Of a stretch of 64,000 nucleotides of DNA, positions 37,454 through 46,111 are shown piece by piece. How positions within the stretch are numbered: the stretch's first letter is position 1; each line of letters starts with the position of its first letter. Origin of the DNA: Bradyrhizobium sp. Ce-3 (GTDB lineage: Bacteria > Pseudomonadota > Alphaproteobacteria > Rhizobiales > Xanthobacteraceae); assembly GCF_022835695.1 (NCBI RefSeq), contig NZ_BQUV01000011.1, positions 62,001 to 126,000 of the forward strand. The letters are read 5' to 3'. The position numbers were made by a program, and so were the translations under genes. The notes below the pieces were generated by a model that saw only the letters and a program-made list of their open reading frames with translations, did not search any database and was not told the origin of the DNA.

Positions 37454-38134
37454 ATGAACAAGGAGCTCGACGACGGCCTTGTTCGTTTCCGCAAGCTGCC
37501 GCTGCCGGTCCGCATGGTGGTGGGCCGGCCGCGCACCTTCGGCTCGCTCGCGGTCGGCGTCGTCGCTGCCCTGCTGGCGCCGGACGCGCCGCGCCTCGTC
37601 ACCCGCCTGCTGGTGGGCTGGGACGCTTTCGCCGCGCTGTATCTCGTGCTGGCCTATGTGATGATGCTGCGCTGTGGCGTCGCCCACATCAAGCGCAGCG
37701 CCATCCTGCAGGACGACGGCCGTTTCCTGATCCTGCTGCTGACCGCGTTCGGGGCGCTGGCAAGTCTGCTGGCCATCGTATTCGAGCTCGGCGCGTCGAA
37801 GGGCAGCGCGGCTGGCCTCGCGGTGGCGATCGTCACCATCACGCTGTCATGGGCCGTGGTCCACACCGCATTCGCGCTGCACTACGCCCATGAATTCTAC
37901 CGCGGCAAGACGCCCGGCGGACTGCAATTTCCGAGCGGCGACGCGCATGCCGACGCCGATTACTGGGACTTCGTCTATTTCTCGTTCGTGATCGGCATGA
38001 CCGCGCAGGTCTCCGACGTCGGCATCACCGACAAGATCATCCGCCGCACCGCAACGGTGCACGGCATCATCTCGTTCGTGTTCAACACCGCCCTGCTGGC
38101 CCTGATGGTCAACATCGCCGCGAGCGCGATCTAG
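37454..38134 (+). CDS. DUF1345 membrane protein
   Basis: 226 residues with about five to six membrane helices. The family motif TLSWAVVHTAFALHYAHEFY and the conserved YWDFVYFSFVIGMTAQVSDV are clear. Function unknown. It begins 18 bases after the polyprenyl synthase stop and is probably in the same transcript. Convergent with the caspase-like gene. Confidence 0.92.
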   Translation: MNKELDDGLVRFRKLPLPVRMVVGRPRTFGSLAVGVVAALLAPDAPRLVTRLLVGWDAFAALYLVLAYVMMLRCGVAHIKRSAILQDDGRFLILLLTAFGALASLLAIVFELGASKGSAAGLAVAIVTITLSWAVVHTAFALHYAHEFYRGKTPGGLQFPSGDAHADADYWDFVYFSFVIGMTAQVSDVGITDKIIRRTATVHGIISFVFNTALLALMVNIAASAI

Positions 38135-38144
38135 CCGCGCCGCG

Positions 38145-40043
38145 CTAGTTGCAGACCTCGACATTGCCGACGTTGCCGCCGGGGCCGCCGCCGCCGCGGT
38201 ATTCGAGATGGCAGCCGTGCCGGACCGGACGGCACAGATAGGCGTCGCACATGATCTGGCCACCACCGCCGCCGCCGCCTTCCGCCCTTGCGCGCTTCTG
38301 CGGGCGCGGAATTGCCGCCGACGGGACCTGCGGCTCGCCCTGCTCGCGCTGCGGGTGGTATGCGCGTTCGCGCTCGCGGCGCGACGGCCGTTCGTCGCCG
38401 TCGCGCTTGGCAACCGGTTTCCGCTCGCGCCGCTTCTCGCACTCATTGTCGTCGTTGAGCAACGAGCCCTCGGCGCACACGATCCTGCTGCAGCGATCGC
38501 CGTCAGCCTTGTAGCCGTGCTCGCAGACCAGCGGGCAGACGCGGGACTGCTTCAGCTTGACGGCATCGAGCGTGTCGACGTTCGCGGTCTTGATCTCGAG
38601 CTTGGTGCCGGCATAGCGGTTGAACAGCGTCAGCGAGCGCTGCGACGCGGCATTCCAGTCGCCGTCGACGGCGCCGGTCAGGCAGCCGACGCGGCGCAAT
38701 TCGGTCTGCACCGATTTGACGACATCGGCCTCGGGCGACCCGGTGGCCAGTGCGGCGACGGCCGTGGTCTTCTCGGGCGGTGCCGGCGGCGCGACCACTG
38801 CTGGTGTTGCCGCTTGGTCGGCGGCCGGCTTGGCGGCGGCACGATCGGCGAGCGCGGCATCCGCCTGCCGTTTCTGCTCGGCGGCCGCGGCCTGTTCCTG
38901 CGCCACCTGCTTGGCCCGTTCGGCCGCAAGGCGCGCCGCTTCGGCCGCCCTGGCGTCGGCCTCGGCCTTGGCCTGCTGCGCCTTCTGCGCGCCCTCGGCG
39001 GCGAGCCGCGCGCGCTCCTGCTCGGCCTGACGCGCCCTCTCAGTGGCGGCGATGCGCGCGTCCTCGGCGGTGAACTTCTCGAGCTGCAGCCTGGCGAGGT
39101 TGGCGTAATAGCCACTCGGGTATTGGGCCAGGAACGCGTTCATCGCGTTCCTGTTGCCGATCTGCAGCGCCAGCTCGTAATCGCGGCGGGCCTCGGATTG
39201 CGGCGTCGGTACCGGGGCCGCGGGTGCGGCAGCGGCGGCAGGCGCCGGCTTGGCCAGGGCCGGCACCAGCGGCACGTCCTCGCCGCCGAGCGAGCCATAG
39301 ACGAACGGCTCCTGGCGGTTGTTGGTGGTCTTCAGCACCTCGTCGCGGACATAGCCGAAGGCGCGGCGGACATCGAGGCCGGGGGTCGGCAGGAACTTGG
39401 ACAGCGCGATCGTGAACGGGCTGTTCTTGCCGTCGCCGTCGGCCGCGGTGGAGCCGGCCTTGGCCGAATAGGCGATCAGCACATTCGGACTGGTCGGCTC
39501 GACCTTGGCGAGCCCCTGCCCGATCGCCCTTGTCGCCAGCGTCCGCTTCATGGTCTTGGCAAACGGATTGTCGCGGCAGGCATCGAGGATCACCAGCCGC
39601 AGTCGCCTGGCGGGCTCGATCGCGACCAGGATGCGGTCGAGCGAGAACGCCTCGTCATAGACGTCGGTGTCGCGCTCCAGCCTGGCGTCGACCGGGATCA
39701 GGTAATTGGCGCCGTCGACCTCGATGCCGTGGCCGGCATAGTAGACCAGCGCGATATCGGCATCGCGGGCGAGGTCGGCGAATTCGCGCAGCGCGCGGCG
39801 GGTTTCGACCGCAGGCAGGTCCTTGCGGAAGTCGACCACGTCGAAGCCCGCAGTCTTCAGCGTCGTGGCCATCACCGAGGCATCGTTGACCGGGTTGGCC
39901 AGCGGCGCGGTGTTCCTGTAGGCCGAATTGCCGAGCACCAGCGCCACGCGCTTCTCGGCGAAGGCCGGCTGGCAGGCGATCAGCAGCAAGGCTGCGACGG
40001 CGAGCAGCAATCGATTCAATTTCAACAGCCCAGACCCAATCAT
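38145..40043 (-). CDS. secreted caspase-like (peptidase C14) protein
   Basis: 632 residues from the ATG at 40043. A Sec signal peptide (LLLAVAALLLIACQPAFA, cleavage near residue 29) precedes a caspase p20-like domain with the dyad His105 (YYAGHG) and Cys156 (VILDACRDN). A middle region (about 300-420) is Ala/Glu/Arg-rich and likely coiled coil. A C-terminal region has VQTELRRVGCLTGAVDGDWN, like a peptidoglycan-binding-type repeat, then a Cys-rich stretch (CPLVCEHGYKADGDRCSRIVC begins near residue 520) and an Arg/Gly-rich tail. It should act in the periplasm; the substrate is unknown. Confidence 0.92.
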   Translation of the reverse strand: MIGSGLLKLNRLLLAVAALLLIACQPAFAEKRVALVLGNSAYRNTAPLANPVNDASVMATTLKTAGFDVVDFRKDLPAVETRRALREFADLARDADIALVYYAGHGIEVDGANYLIPVDARLERDTDVYDEAFSLDRILVAIEPARRLRLVILDACRDNPFAKTMKRTLATRAIGQGLAKVEPTSPNVLIAYSAKAGSTAADGDGKNSPFTIALSKFLPTPGLDVRRAFGYVRDEVLKTTNNRQEPFVYGSLGGEDVPLVPALAKPAPAAAAAPAAPVPTPQSEARRDYELALQIGNRNAMNAFLAQYPSGYYANLARLQLEKFTAEDARIAATERARQAEQERARLAAEGAQKAQQAKAEADARAAEAARLAAERAKQVAQEQAAAAEQKRQADAALADRAAAKPAADQAATPAVVAPPAPPEKTTAVAALATGSPEADVVKSVQTELRRVGCLTGAVDGDWNAASQRSLTLFNRYAGTKLEIKTANVDTLDAVKLKQSRVCPLVCEHGYKADGDRCSRIVCAEGSLLNDDNECEKRRERKPVAKRDGDERPSRRERERAYHPQREQGEPQVPSAAIPRPQKRARAEGGGGGGGQIMCDAYLCRPVRHGCHLEYRGGGGPGGNVGNVEVCN

Positions 40044-40271
40044 GGCGACACTTCCAGGACCTGACTTCCAATATCCGGCATGTCCTAGCACGTCAGCTCC
40101 GACTACCAGAAAGCACTGCCGGGCTTTGTGAGGCGCCTCACCATCCGAAAGCCCGCGGCGCGCATGCCATCCTCCCTGTTAGTCGGCGCAAACCAGCGCC
40201 GGTTCGCAATTGGCCGGGCGCGACATTTCGGGCACGATCCGGGCAACCAGAACAAACTCCCGGAGGACGTC

Positions 40272-40688
40272 ATGCAGGGCACAAGCGCAGCGGTTCCATC
40301 CGCCCGGTCCGGCACGATCGGCAGCGTGGCGCGAAACCTCCTCACCGCCGTGCTGCTGGCCGGCTGCGCCGCAGGCTGCGGCCTGGTCGACGCCGTGTTC
40401 GACGGCTTCAAGCACGCCAGGGCCGTGGAGAACGATCTGGTTGCGATGGTCGGGGTCAAACCGGCGGTCGGGTTCAACTGGCGCAATGGGCGGCTCACGT
40501 CGGTCACCGTCACCTTTCCCAGCCTGCTGCAGGACAAACCATTGCATGAACTCGCCGACGCCGCGCGCGCCGCGGTCGGCAAGGAGTTCAAGCAGCGCGC
40601 CGACAACGTCGTGCTCGCCTTCTCGCTGGGGCCGTCCGAGACGTCAGCGGTCCAGGCGGACCAAACTCAGGACAAGAACTTGCCTTGA
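40272..40688 (+). CDS. putative lipoprotein of unknown function
   Basis: 138 residues from the ATG at 40272 with CGGAGG 6 bases upstream. A membrane segment ending in a lipobox-like LLAGCAAGC near residues 26-34 suggests a lipid-anchored protein. The rest (VGVKPAVGFNWRNGRLTSVT and a helical C-terminus) matches no family I know. Convergent with the GFA gene. Confidence 0.75.
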   Translation: MQGTSAAVPSARSGTIGSVARNLLTAVLLAGCAAGCGLVDAVFDGFKHARAVENDLVAMVGVKPAVGFNWRNGRLTSVTVTFPSLLQDKPLHELADAARAAVGKEFKQRADNVVLAFSLGPSETSAVQADQTQDKNLP

Positions 40689-40694
40689 GCGGAC

Positions 40695-41129
40695 TTATTC
40701 CCCGCCTTGCGTCACGTGTTCCTGATATTGCGGCAGGTCGTCGCGTATCTCGTACCAGGGTGCCTTGGAGCCGACGAAGATATGCGCGCTCGGCCGGATC
40801 GTCGGCGCGTCGCGCAGCGTACCCATCGTGACATGGACATAGGCGCCGTTACGAACCTGCGAATAGAGCAGCGACCCGCAGCGGCCGCAATGCGCGTCGT
40901 GGGTGAGCTCGTCGCCATAAATGAGCAGACGATCGGCACCACCAACGACTGCGAATTTCTCGCGCACGATGCCCGCGAACGGCTTGAATGCCGATCCGGT
41001 GGTGCGCCGGCAATTCGAGCAGTGACAATTCAGCGCATAGCCGAACGCATCGGCCACCTCGTAGCGCACGTCGCGGCAGAAGCATTCGCCGATCAGGATC
41101 GTTTCGTTCGAATTTGCAGATGCGGTCAC
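40695..41129 (-). CDS. GFA-family zinc-binding protein
   Basis: 144 residues. Zinc ligands are visible as CFC (residues 16-18), CHCSNC (35-40) and HCGRCG, the pattern of the glutathione-dependent formaldehyde-activating enzyme (GFA/CENP-V) family. Most members have no proven formaldehyde activity. It stands alone between a lipoprotein and a SnoaL-like gene. Confidence 0.92.
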   Translation of the reverse strand: MTASANSNETILIGECFCRDVRYEVADAFGYALNCHCSNCRRTTGSAFKPFAGIVREKFAVVGGADRLLIYGDELTHDAHCGRCGSLLYSQVRNGAYVHVTMGTLRDAPTIRPSAHIFVGSKAPWYEIRDDLPQYQEHVTQGGE

Positions 41130-41227
41130 AACTCACTCCTCACGCGGAATTTTGCCACCGGCCATGGCGCAATCCGGCGGTTCATGGCTAAATCCTAGCA
41201 GTCAAATCCTGCCGGGAGGACTAACCA

Positions 41228-41602
41228 ATGAGTCAGGAACGATCCAGCGTCGAAAACGTCGTGCAAACCTATTTCGACGGCCTCTACGAGAGCAACGCCG
41301 ACAAGCTTGCGACCGCCTTTCACCCCAGTGCCGACCTGCGCTGGGTGGACAGGGGCGAGCTCAAGGTCCTCAGCGTGCCGGACTGGCTCGCTTTGGTGCG
41401 CAAGCGGCCGTCGGCGAAGGCCGAAGGCAAGCCGCGCGAGGATTTCATCGTCACCATCGACCGATCCGACGACCACACCGCCTTCATCAAGGTGCGCTGC
41501 CAGCTGCCGCCGCGCTACTTCACCGACTATCTGGTGGCGATGAAGCTCGCCGATGGCTGGCAGATCGTCTCGAAGTCGTACCGCTACGACGTGCGGGACT
41601 GA
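41228..41602 (+). CDS. nuclear-transport-factor-2-like protein
   Basis: 124 residues. VQTYFDGLYESNADKLATAF, HPSADLRWVDRGELK and LVAMKLADGWQIVSKSYRYD fit the lumazine-binding-like SnoaL/DUF4440 group of small NTF2-fold proteins. Ligand or catalytic activity is unknown. The start is an ATG 7 bases after GGGAGGAC. The antiporter gene starts about 100 bases downstream. Confidence 0.87.
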   Translation: MSQERSSVENVVQTYFDGLYESNADKLATAFHPSADLRWVDRGELKVLSVPDWLALVRKRPSAKAEGKPREDFIVTIDRSDDHTAFIKVRCQLPPRYFTDYLVAMKLADGWQIVSKSYRYDVRD

Positions 41603-41700
41603 CCGGCGGCCCCCGCGATCACATTGTGACATGACCCAGCGGTCCGGCTCCGGCCGGACCGCATTGACTGGCGCTGGTTTCCGGGCGAATTGAGCCCGTC

Positions 41701-43308
41701 ATGGAAGCCAAATTTCAGATCTTTCTCACTTTGCTCGGCGTGCTTGCGGGAACCGCCCTGGTTGCACGGCGAACCGATATCGCGCCGGCGATCCTGCTGC
41801 TGCTGGTCGGCATCGTGCTGGCCTTCGTGCCGGGCATGCCGTCGCTGGAACTGCCGCCCGAGCTCGTGCTGCTGGTGGTGCTGCCGCCGCTGATCTATTC
41901 GGCGAGCGTCGCGATGAGCTGGCGCGAGTTCAAGGCCAATCTGCGGCCGATCATCCTGCTCTCGGTCGGCTGCGTGATCTTCACCGCCTTCATGGTCGCG
42001 GCCGCGACCCACTATCTGATCGGGCTGCCATGGAGCATCGGCTTCCTGCTTGGGGCGATCGTCGCACCGCCGGACGTGGTCGCGCCGCTGGCGATCGCGC
42101 GCAAGCTCGGCATGCCCCGCCGCATCCTGGTGGTGCTGGAGGGCGAGGGGCTTGCCAATGATGCGACCGCGCTGATCCTCTATCGCTTCGCGCTGGCCGC
42201 CATCACCACCGGGCTGTTCTCGCTGCCGAAGGCGACCGGCACCTTCTTCGTCATCGTGGCCGGCGAGATCGCGTTCGGCACCGCGGTCGGCTGGCTCAGC
42301 CTGCGCGCGCGCCGCCGCGCCAGGGATCCGCAGGTCGAGATCACGCTGTCGCTGATCACGCCCTATCTCGCCTACTGGATCCCCGAGCATTTCGGCGGCA
42401 GCGGTGTGATCTCAACCGTCGCCTGCGGGCTCTATATGAGCTGGAACGGACCGCTGCTGATCTCGGCCGCGACGCGCCTGCAGGGCATCTTCTTCTGGGA
42501 CTTGATCATCTATCTGATCGAGGGCCTGCTGTTCCTCCTGACCGGCTTCCAGATGCGCTCGCTGTACGAGAAGTCGAAGGCGTTCCCGCTGCACGACATC
42601 CTGACCGCGACCGTGCTGGTCGCCGTCATCGTGATCGTCGCGCGCTTCGTCTGGGTGTTTCCCGGCACCTATCTGCCGCGCTGGATCAGCCGCCGGGTGC
42701 GCGAGCGCGATCCGCTGCCGTCGTGGCGGGCGGTGTTCGTGGTCGCCTTCACCGGCGTGCGCGGCGCGGTCTCGCTCGCCGCGGCGCTGGCGCTGCCGCT
42801 GACGCTCCCGAGCGGCGACGCCTTCCCGTATCGCGACCTGATCCTGTTCGTCGCCTTCGGCGTGATCTTCGTAACGCTGGTCGGGCTCGGCCTCACGCTG
42901 CCGCCGGTGGTGCGCTGGCTCGGCCTCGCCAAGGACGGACGCAGCGAGCACATCGCCGAGCACGAGCAGGAGATCACCGCGCGGCGCGACGCGCTGAACG
43001 CGGCGCTGAAATCGCTCGACGCCATCACCGACGACCGCGAGCTCTCCGACGAGGTCGTCAAGCTGCTGCGTTCGCGGCACGAGATCCGCATCAACCAGCT
43101 GCCTGATGCGCTCGATCCCGACAAGCACGACGTCTCCGCCACCGGCACTGCGCTGACGCGCGAGCTGATCTCCTCCGAGCGCAAGTTCATCCATATGCTG
43201 CTGCGCGACGGCAAGATCACCGACGAAACGCGGCGGCGCATCGAGCGCGACCTGGATCTGGAGGAAGCGAGCCTCTCCAACCGCGAGTATCGCAGGATAC
43301 CGTTGTAG
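41701..43308 (+). CDS. Na+/H+ antiporter, CPA1 family
   Basis: 535 residues with about twelve helices. Family motifs include PPELVLLVVLPPLIYSASVA, GAIVAPPDVVAPLAIARKLG (carrying the ion-site aspartate), EGEGLANDATALILYRFAL and GVRGAVSLAAALALPL. A cytoplasmic helical tail of about 130 residues follows (HEQEITARRDALNAALKSLD). It exchanges Na+ or another cation for H+ across the inner membrane. No partner gene is evident nearby. Confidence 0.94.
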   Translation: MEAKFQIFLTLLGVLAGTALVARRTDIAPAILLLLVGIVLAFVPGMPSLELPPELVLLVVLPPLIYSASVAMSWREFKANLRPIILLSVGCVIFTAFMVAAATHYLIGLPWSIGFLLGAIVAPPDVVAPLAIARKLGMPRRILVVLEGEGLANDATALILYRFALAAITTGLFSLPKATGTFFVIVAGEIAFGTAVGWLSLRARRRARDPQVEITLSLITPYLAYWIPEHFGGSGVISTVACGLYMSWNGPLLISAATRLQGIFFWDLIIYLIEGLLFLLTGFQMRSLYEKSKAFPLHDILTATVLVAVIVIVARFVWVFPGTYLPRWISRRVRERDPLPSWRAVFVVAFTGVRGAVSLAAALALPLTLPSGDAFPYRDLILFVAFGVIFVTLVGLGLTLPPVVRWLGLAKDGRSEHIAEHEQEITARRDALNAALKSLDAITDDRELSDEVVKLLRSRHEIRINQLPDALDPDKHDVSATGTALTRELISSERKFIHMLLRDGKITDETRRRIERDLDLEEASLSNREYRRIPL

Positions 43309-43336
43309 CGCGCGTGCAGCGCGCGGTATCGCTCCA

Positions 43337-43367
43337 CACGTCGTCCCGGCGAAGGCCGGGACGACAA
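43337..43367. repeat. single-hairpin family D element
   Basis: CGTCGTCCCGGCGAAGGCCGGGACGAC, a tight palindrome between the convergent antiporter and Rieske genes, well placed as a bidirectional terminator. Confidence 0.7.
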
Positions 43368-43373
43368 TGGTGA

Positions 43374-44714
43374 TCACTCCGCCGCAGCGTTCTGCCCGGG
43401 ACCGCCGACGAAGCCCGCGGGGTCGCCGAACCGTTCGATCATCACGGCGGTGAGGTCCTTGGTCTTGCTGGTGACGCAGGCGCCGGAGCGCACGGTGTAG
43501 CGATCCTGGTGCTTGACGTGCGGCGGCGCCTCGCCGTTTTGCAGTGCGCGGGCCGCCTCCATCACCAGCTTGCGGAAGTGCATGATGCCGAGATCCGTCG
43601 GACCGAGATGCTCGCGGGTGCGGTCGGCGATCGGGCCCTGGCTGTCCTGCACCGCGGCGTCCTGCTCGGAGACGCCCTTGATGCCGGTGTAGCTCTTGGT
43701 CCGCTGCAGCTTGCGGTCGATCAGATAGTCGTTCGCCTTGTTGCGCAGCGGCACGTAGTTCTCGTCGACCACCGCCATCACGCCATTGCCGTTGGCGAAA
43801 CCCTCCCGCTCGGCATCGGTCAGCGGCCGGTCCGGATTCCACGCATAGGTGTAGATCCAGCAATTGGTGTCGGTGACCGGCACGAAGGTCTGGCCGAACA
43901 TGTTCTCGCCCGGCATCGAGCTCGGCGCGTAGCTGTGGAACGGCATCAGGAACTGGGCGATGCGCCAATAGATGTTGTCGCTGCCGGTGAGCCGTCCGCC
44001 GGCGACCGTCAGGCCGGCGTCATGCGGATTGATCTTGATGACCGGCCGCGGATCCTCGGCGATCCAGCGCATGTGGTCGGTCGCGACCCGGGTCAGCGGG
44101 TTGACGAAATGCCTCTTGATGTCGAGGATCTCGTTCTCCTCCTTCTCGAAGGAGAGATGCGCGAAGGTGAAATGCGCGGTGTCGATCGAGCCTTCCACCG
44201 CCTGCACCCAGTTGCAGTCCTGCCACTTCTTGGTGACGAAGCGGTGCGAGGCCGGCAGCAGCGCCATCTCCAGCGCCGGCAGTTCCGGTATCGCCTCGAC
44301 CGGGCCCATATAGGCCCAGATCATCTCGCCCCATTCGCGCACCGGATAGGACTTGATGCGGATCAGATCCTTGGCGTTGAGGTCCGGATAGGACGTCGGC
44401 ATGTCGACGCAGCGGCCGTCGGTGTCGAACTTCCAGCCGTGGTAGACGCAGCGGATGCCGCATTCCTCGTTGCGGCCGAGCCAGAGATTGGCGCCGCGAT
44501 GCGGGCAGTATTGATCGATGATTCCGACCACGCCGCGTGAGTCGCGGAAGGCCAGCAGCTCCTCGCCCATGACAACGATCTTCTTGGGGTCGCTGTCGGG
44601 TTCCGGCAACTCCTCCGACAGCAGCACCGGGATCCAGAACCGGCGCAGCAATTCGCCCATTCCCGTTCCGGCACCCGATTCGGTGAGGAATTTGTTGTCT
44701 TCGGCGCGGAGCAT
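43374..44714 (-). CDS. Rieske-type aromatic-ring-hydroxylating oxygenase, large subunit
   Basis: 446 residues. Rieske [2Fe-2S] ligands are Cys70, His72, Cys89 and His92 (CPHRGAN and CVYHGWKF). The mononuclear iron site includes His181 and His186 in DTAHFTFAH. The type resembles phthalate 4,5-dioxygenase or O-demethylase large subunits. No reductase or ferredoxin gene is adjacent, so electron donors must come from elsewhere. The substrate is unknown. Confidence 0.93.
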   Translation of the reverse strand: MLRAEDNKFLTESGAGTGMGELLRRFWIPVLLSEELPEPDSDPKKIVVMGEELLAFRDSRGVVGIIDQYCPHRGANLWLGRNEECGIRCVYHGWKFDTDGRCVDMPTSYPDLNAKDLIRIKSYPVREWGEMIWAYMGPVEAIPELPALEMALLPASHRFVTKKWQDCNWVQAVEGSIDTAHFTFAHLSFEKEENEILDIKRHFVNPLTRVATDHMRWIAEDPRPVIKINPHDAGLTVAGGRLTGSDNIYWRIAQFLMPFHSYAPSSMPGENMFGQTFVPVTDTNCWIYTYAWNPDRPLTDAEREGFANGNGVMAVVDENYVPLRNKANDYLIDRKLQRTKSYTGIKGVSEQDAAVQDSQGPIADRTREHLGPTDLGIMHFRKLVMEAARALQNGEAPPHVKHQDRYTVRSGACVTSKTKDLTAVMIERFGDPAGFVGGPGQNAAAE

Positions 44715-44858
44715 GGCATTTCCCCGGGAGTTGTTTTTGATTTTCCCGGAGCTTGGCGTAGCGGATGCGCGGCGTCAATGCGAATGCCGGCGCGGCCGGC
44801 GGCGCTGTCCCGCAAGCCGCGCCCGCGCAGTGGAATCAAGCCAGACCGGCCGTCCGGC

Positions 44859-45449
44859 TCACGGCTTCACGTAGGCCCATCCCTTCTCCTGCAGTTCCAT
44901 CACGCGCACGACGCCGGACTTCACGACATCCGCCTGCTTGATGATGGGGATCGACTTGTTCTCGGCCTTCTGCATCTTCTCCTGGGTGTTGCCGCACGCC
45001 TTGAACGACACCTCGGGTGAACTGAGGGCCATTTCCTCGATGCGAGCCTTCACCGGCGACGTATCCTCGCGGAGCATGTGCAGGCCCGGGCCGAAGGTGA
45101 CCACCTCGATCTTCACCTTTTCGCCGAGGCCTTTGTAGTATTCGGCCACGTTCGTTGCGTTGTTGAGCGTGAGATTCATCGCGGCCGGATCATTGCTGTT
45201 CACCTGCAGGATCAGACGATGCTCCTTCCCTTTCGGCTCCGCCGGATCATGCATGCGCGCATAGGCGGAGCGCTTGCGCATTTCGGCCGCGGCGCGCGAC
45301 CTCTGGGATTTCGGAGCACTCGCCCCATCCGTAGCGGACTGCTCGTTCGGCGCCCAGTATTTGTGCTGGGCCACCGCCAACGACGTGGAAGCCAGCACGG
45401 CGACGGCGCCAATCGCAACAAACTTCGCAATCGATTCGAAATTAAACAT
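44859..45449 (-). CDS. exported DsrE-family protein
   Basis: 196 residues from the ATG at 45449 (GGAGG 6 bases upstream). An N-terminal signal peptide (IAKFVAIGAVAVLASTSLAVA) is followed by a basic linker and a DsrE-like domain: HRLILQVNSNDPAAMNLTLN, VVTFGPGLHMLREDTS and SFKACGNTQEKM, where the Cys matches the sulfur-carrying position of DsrE proteins. The periplasmic location is unusual for a sulfur-relay protein. It is the last gene of the four-gene cluster. Confidence 0.85.
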   Translation of the reverse strand: MFNFESIAKFVAIGAVAVLASTSLAVAQHKYWAPNEQSATDGASAPKSQRSRAAAEMRKRSAYARMHDPAEPKGKEHRLILQVNSNDPAAMNLTLNNATNVAEYYKGLGEKVKIEVVTFGPGLHMLREDTSPVKARIEEMALSSPEVSFKACGNTQEKMQKAENKSIPIIKQADVVKSGVVRVMELQEKGWAYVKP

Positions 45450-45487
45450 CAGGTACCTCCATCTCGAAAAATCGGCGAACTTCCTTT

Positions 45488-46111
45488 TCAATTGCCGGGC
45501 CTTGCCACAGCCAGCGGCCATTTGCAGACCGCGGCCATCTTCGCGCGCATCGCGTCCAGCCCCGCGAGCGAGAATGTTGCGTCCTGGGCAGCCCCGGCAC
45601 CGCGCGAAAGGTGCACGGCGAGGACCGCGTTATCGGGAAGCGATTGCAACAGGCGAACCGCATCGCCAACGACGGCGACGCCGGAACCAGCCGCCGGCAC
45701 GGCTGCCGCGACCTGCACCGGCTGACCGTCGTTGACACGATAGGAGATCACATAGCTGTCGCCCCGGCCCGAGATCGCGGGCCCGGCGAAGGACAATTCG
45801 GTCCGGCCGCCGCGACAGCGGATCGACAGCTTCATGGACGAATCGACCGAGTCTGATGTCGTCGCGGTGGCGATCGGTGAATAGTCGACCGGAGACATCG
45901 TCTCGCTGATCGTCCAGTTATTCGCCTTCGACGCTTCGCGGCGAGCCGGTTCGCCGGCATGCGACAGCCTGTCGAGGCACTCCAGACGCGCTTCGCGTTG
46001 CAGCTCCGAACAGGCGCGCAGCTGCGCCATGGGATCTCCCACCCCCTGCGCCAGGGCAACGCCGTTGACGACGGCGCTTGCCGCAAGAAGCGGGGCGGCG
46101 ATCCTGGTCAT
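45488..46111 (-). CDS. TagO/VasI-like exported protein
   Basis: 207 residues from the ATG at 46111, which overlaps the stop of the TAXI gene (ATGA). A signal peptide (IAAPLLAASAVVNGVALA) precedes CSELQREARLECLDRL, NNWTISETMSPVDYSPIATA, MKLSIRCRGGRTELSFA and a closing LDAMRAKMAAVCKW. This order (Cys pair, MSPVDD-like, LRC, C-W end) matches the type VI secretion-associated TagO/VasI family as I know it. No other type VI gene is nearby. Translational coupling ties it to the TAXI protein. Confidence 0.75.
   Translation of the reverse strand: MTRIAAPLLAASAVVNGVALAQGVGDPMAQLRACSELQREARLECLDRLSHAGEPARREASKANNWTISETMSPVDYSPIATATTSDSVDSSMKLSIRCRGGRTELSFAGPAISGRGDSYVISYRVNDGQPVQVAAAVPAAGSGVAVVGDAVRLLQSLPDNAVLAVHLSRGAGAAQDATFSLAGLDAMRAKMAAVCKWPLAVARPGN

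Noticed and set aside
45488-46111. Presence of a type VI secretion locus
   Set aside because: Only a TagO/VasI-like gene is seen; no sheath, hub, baseplate or ATPase gene occurs.
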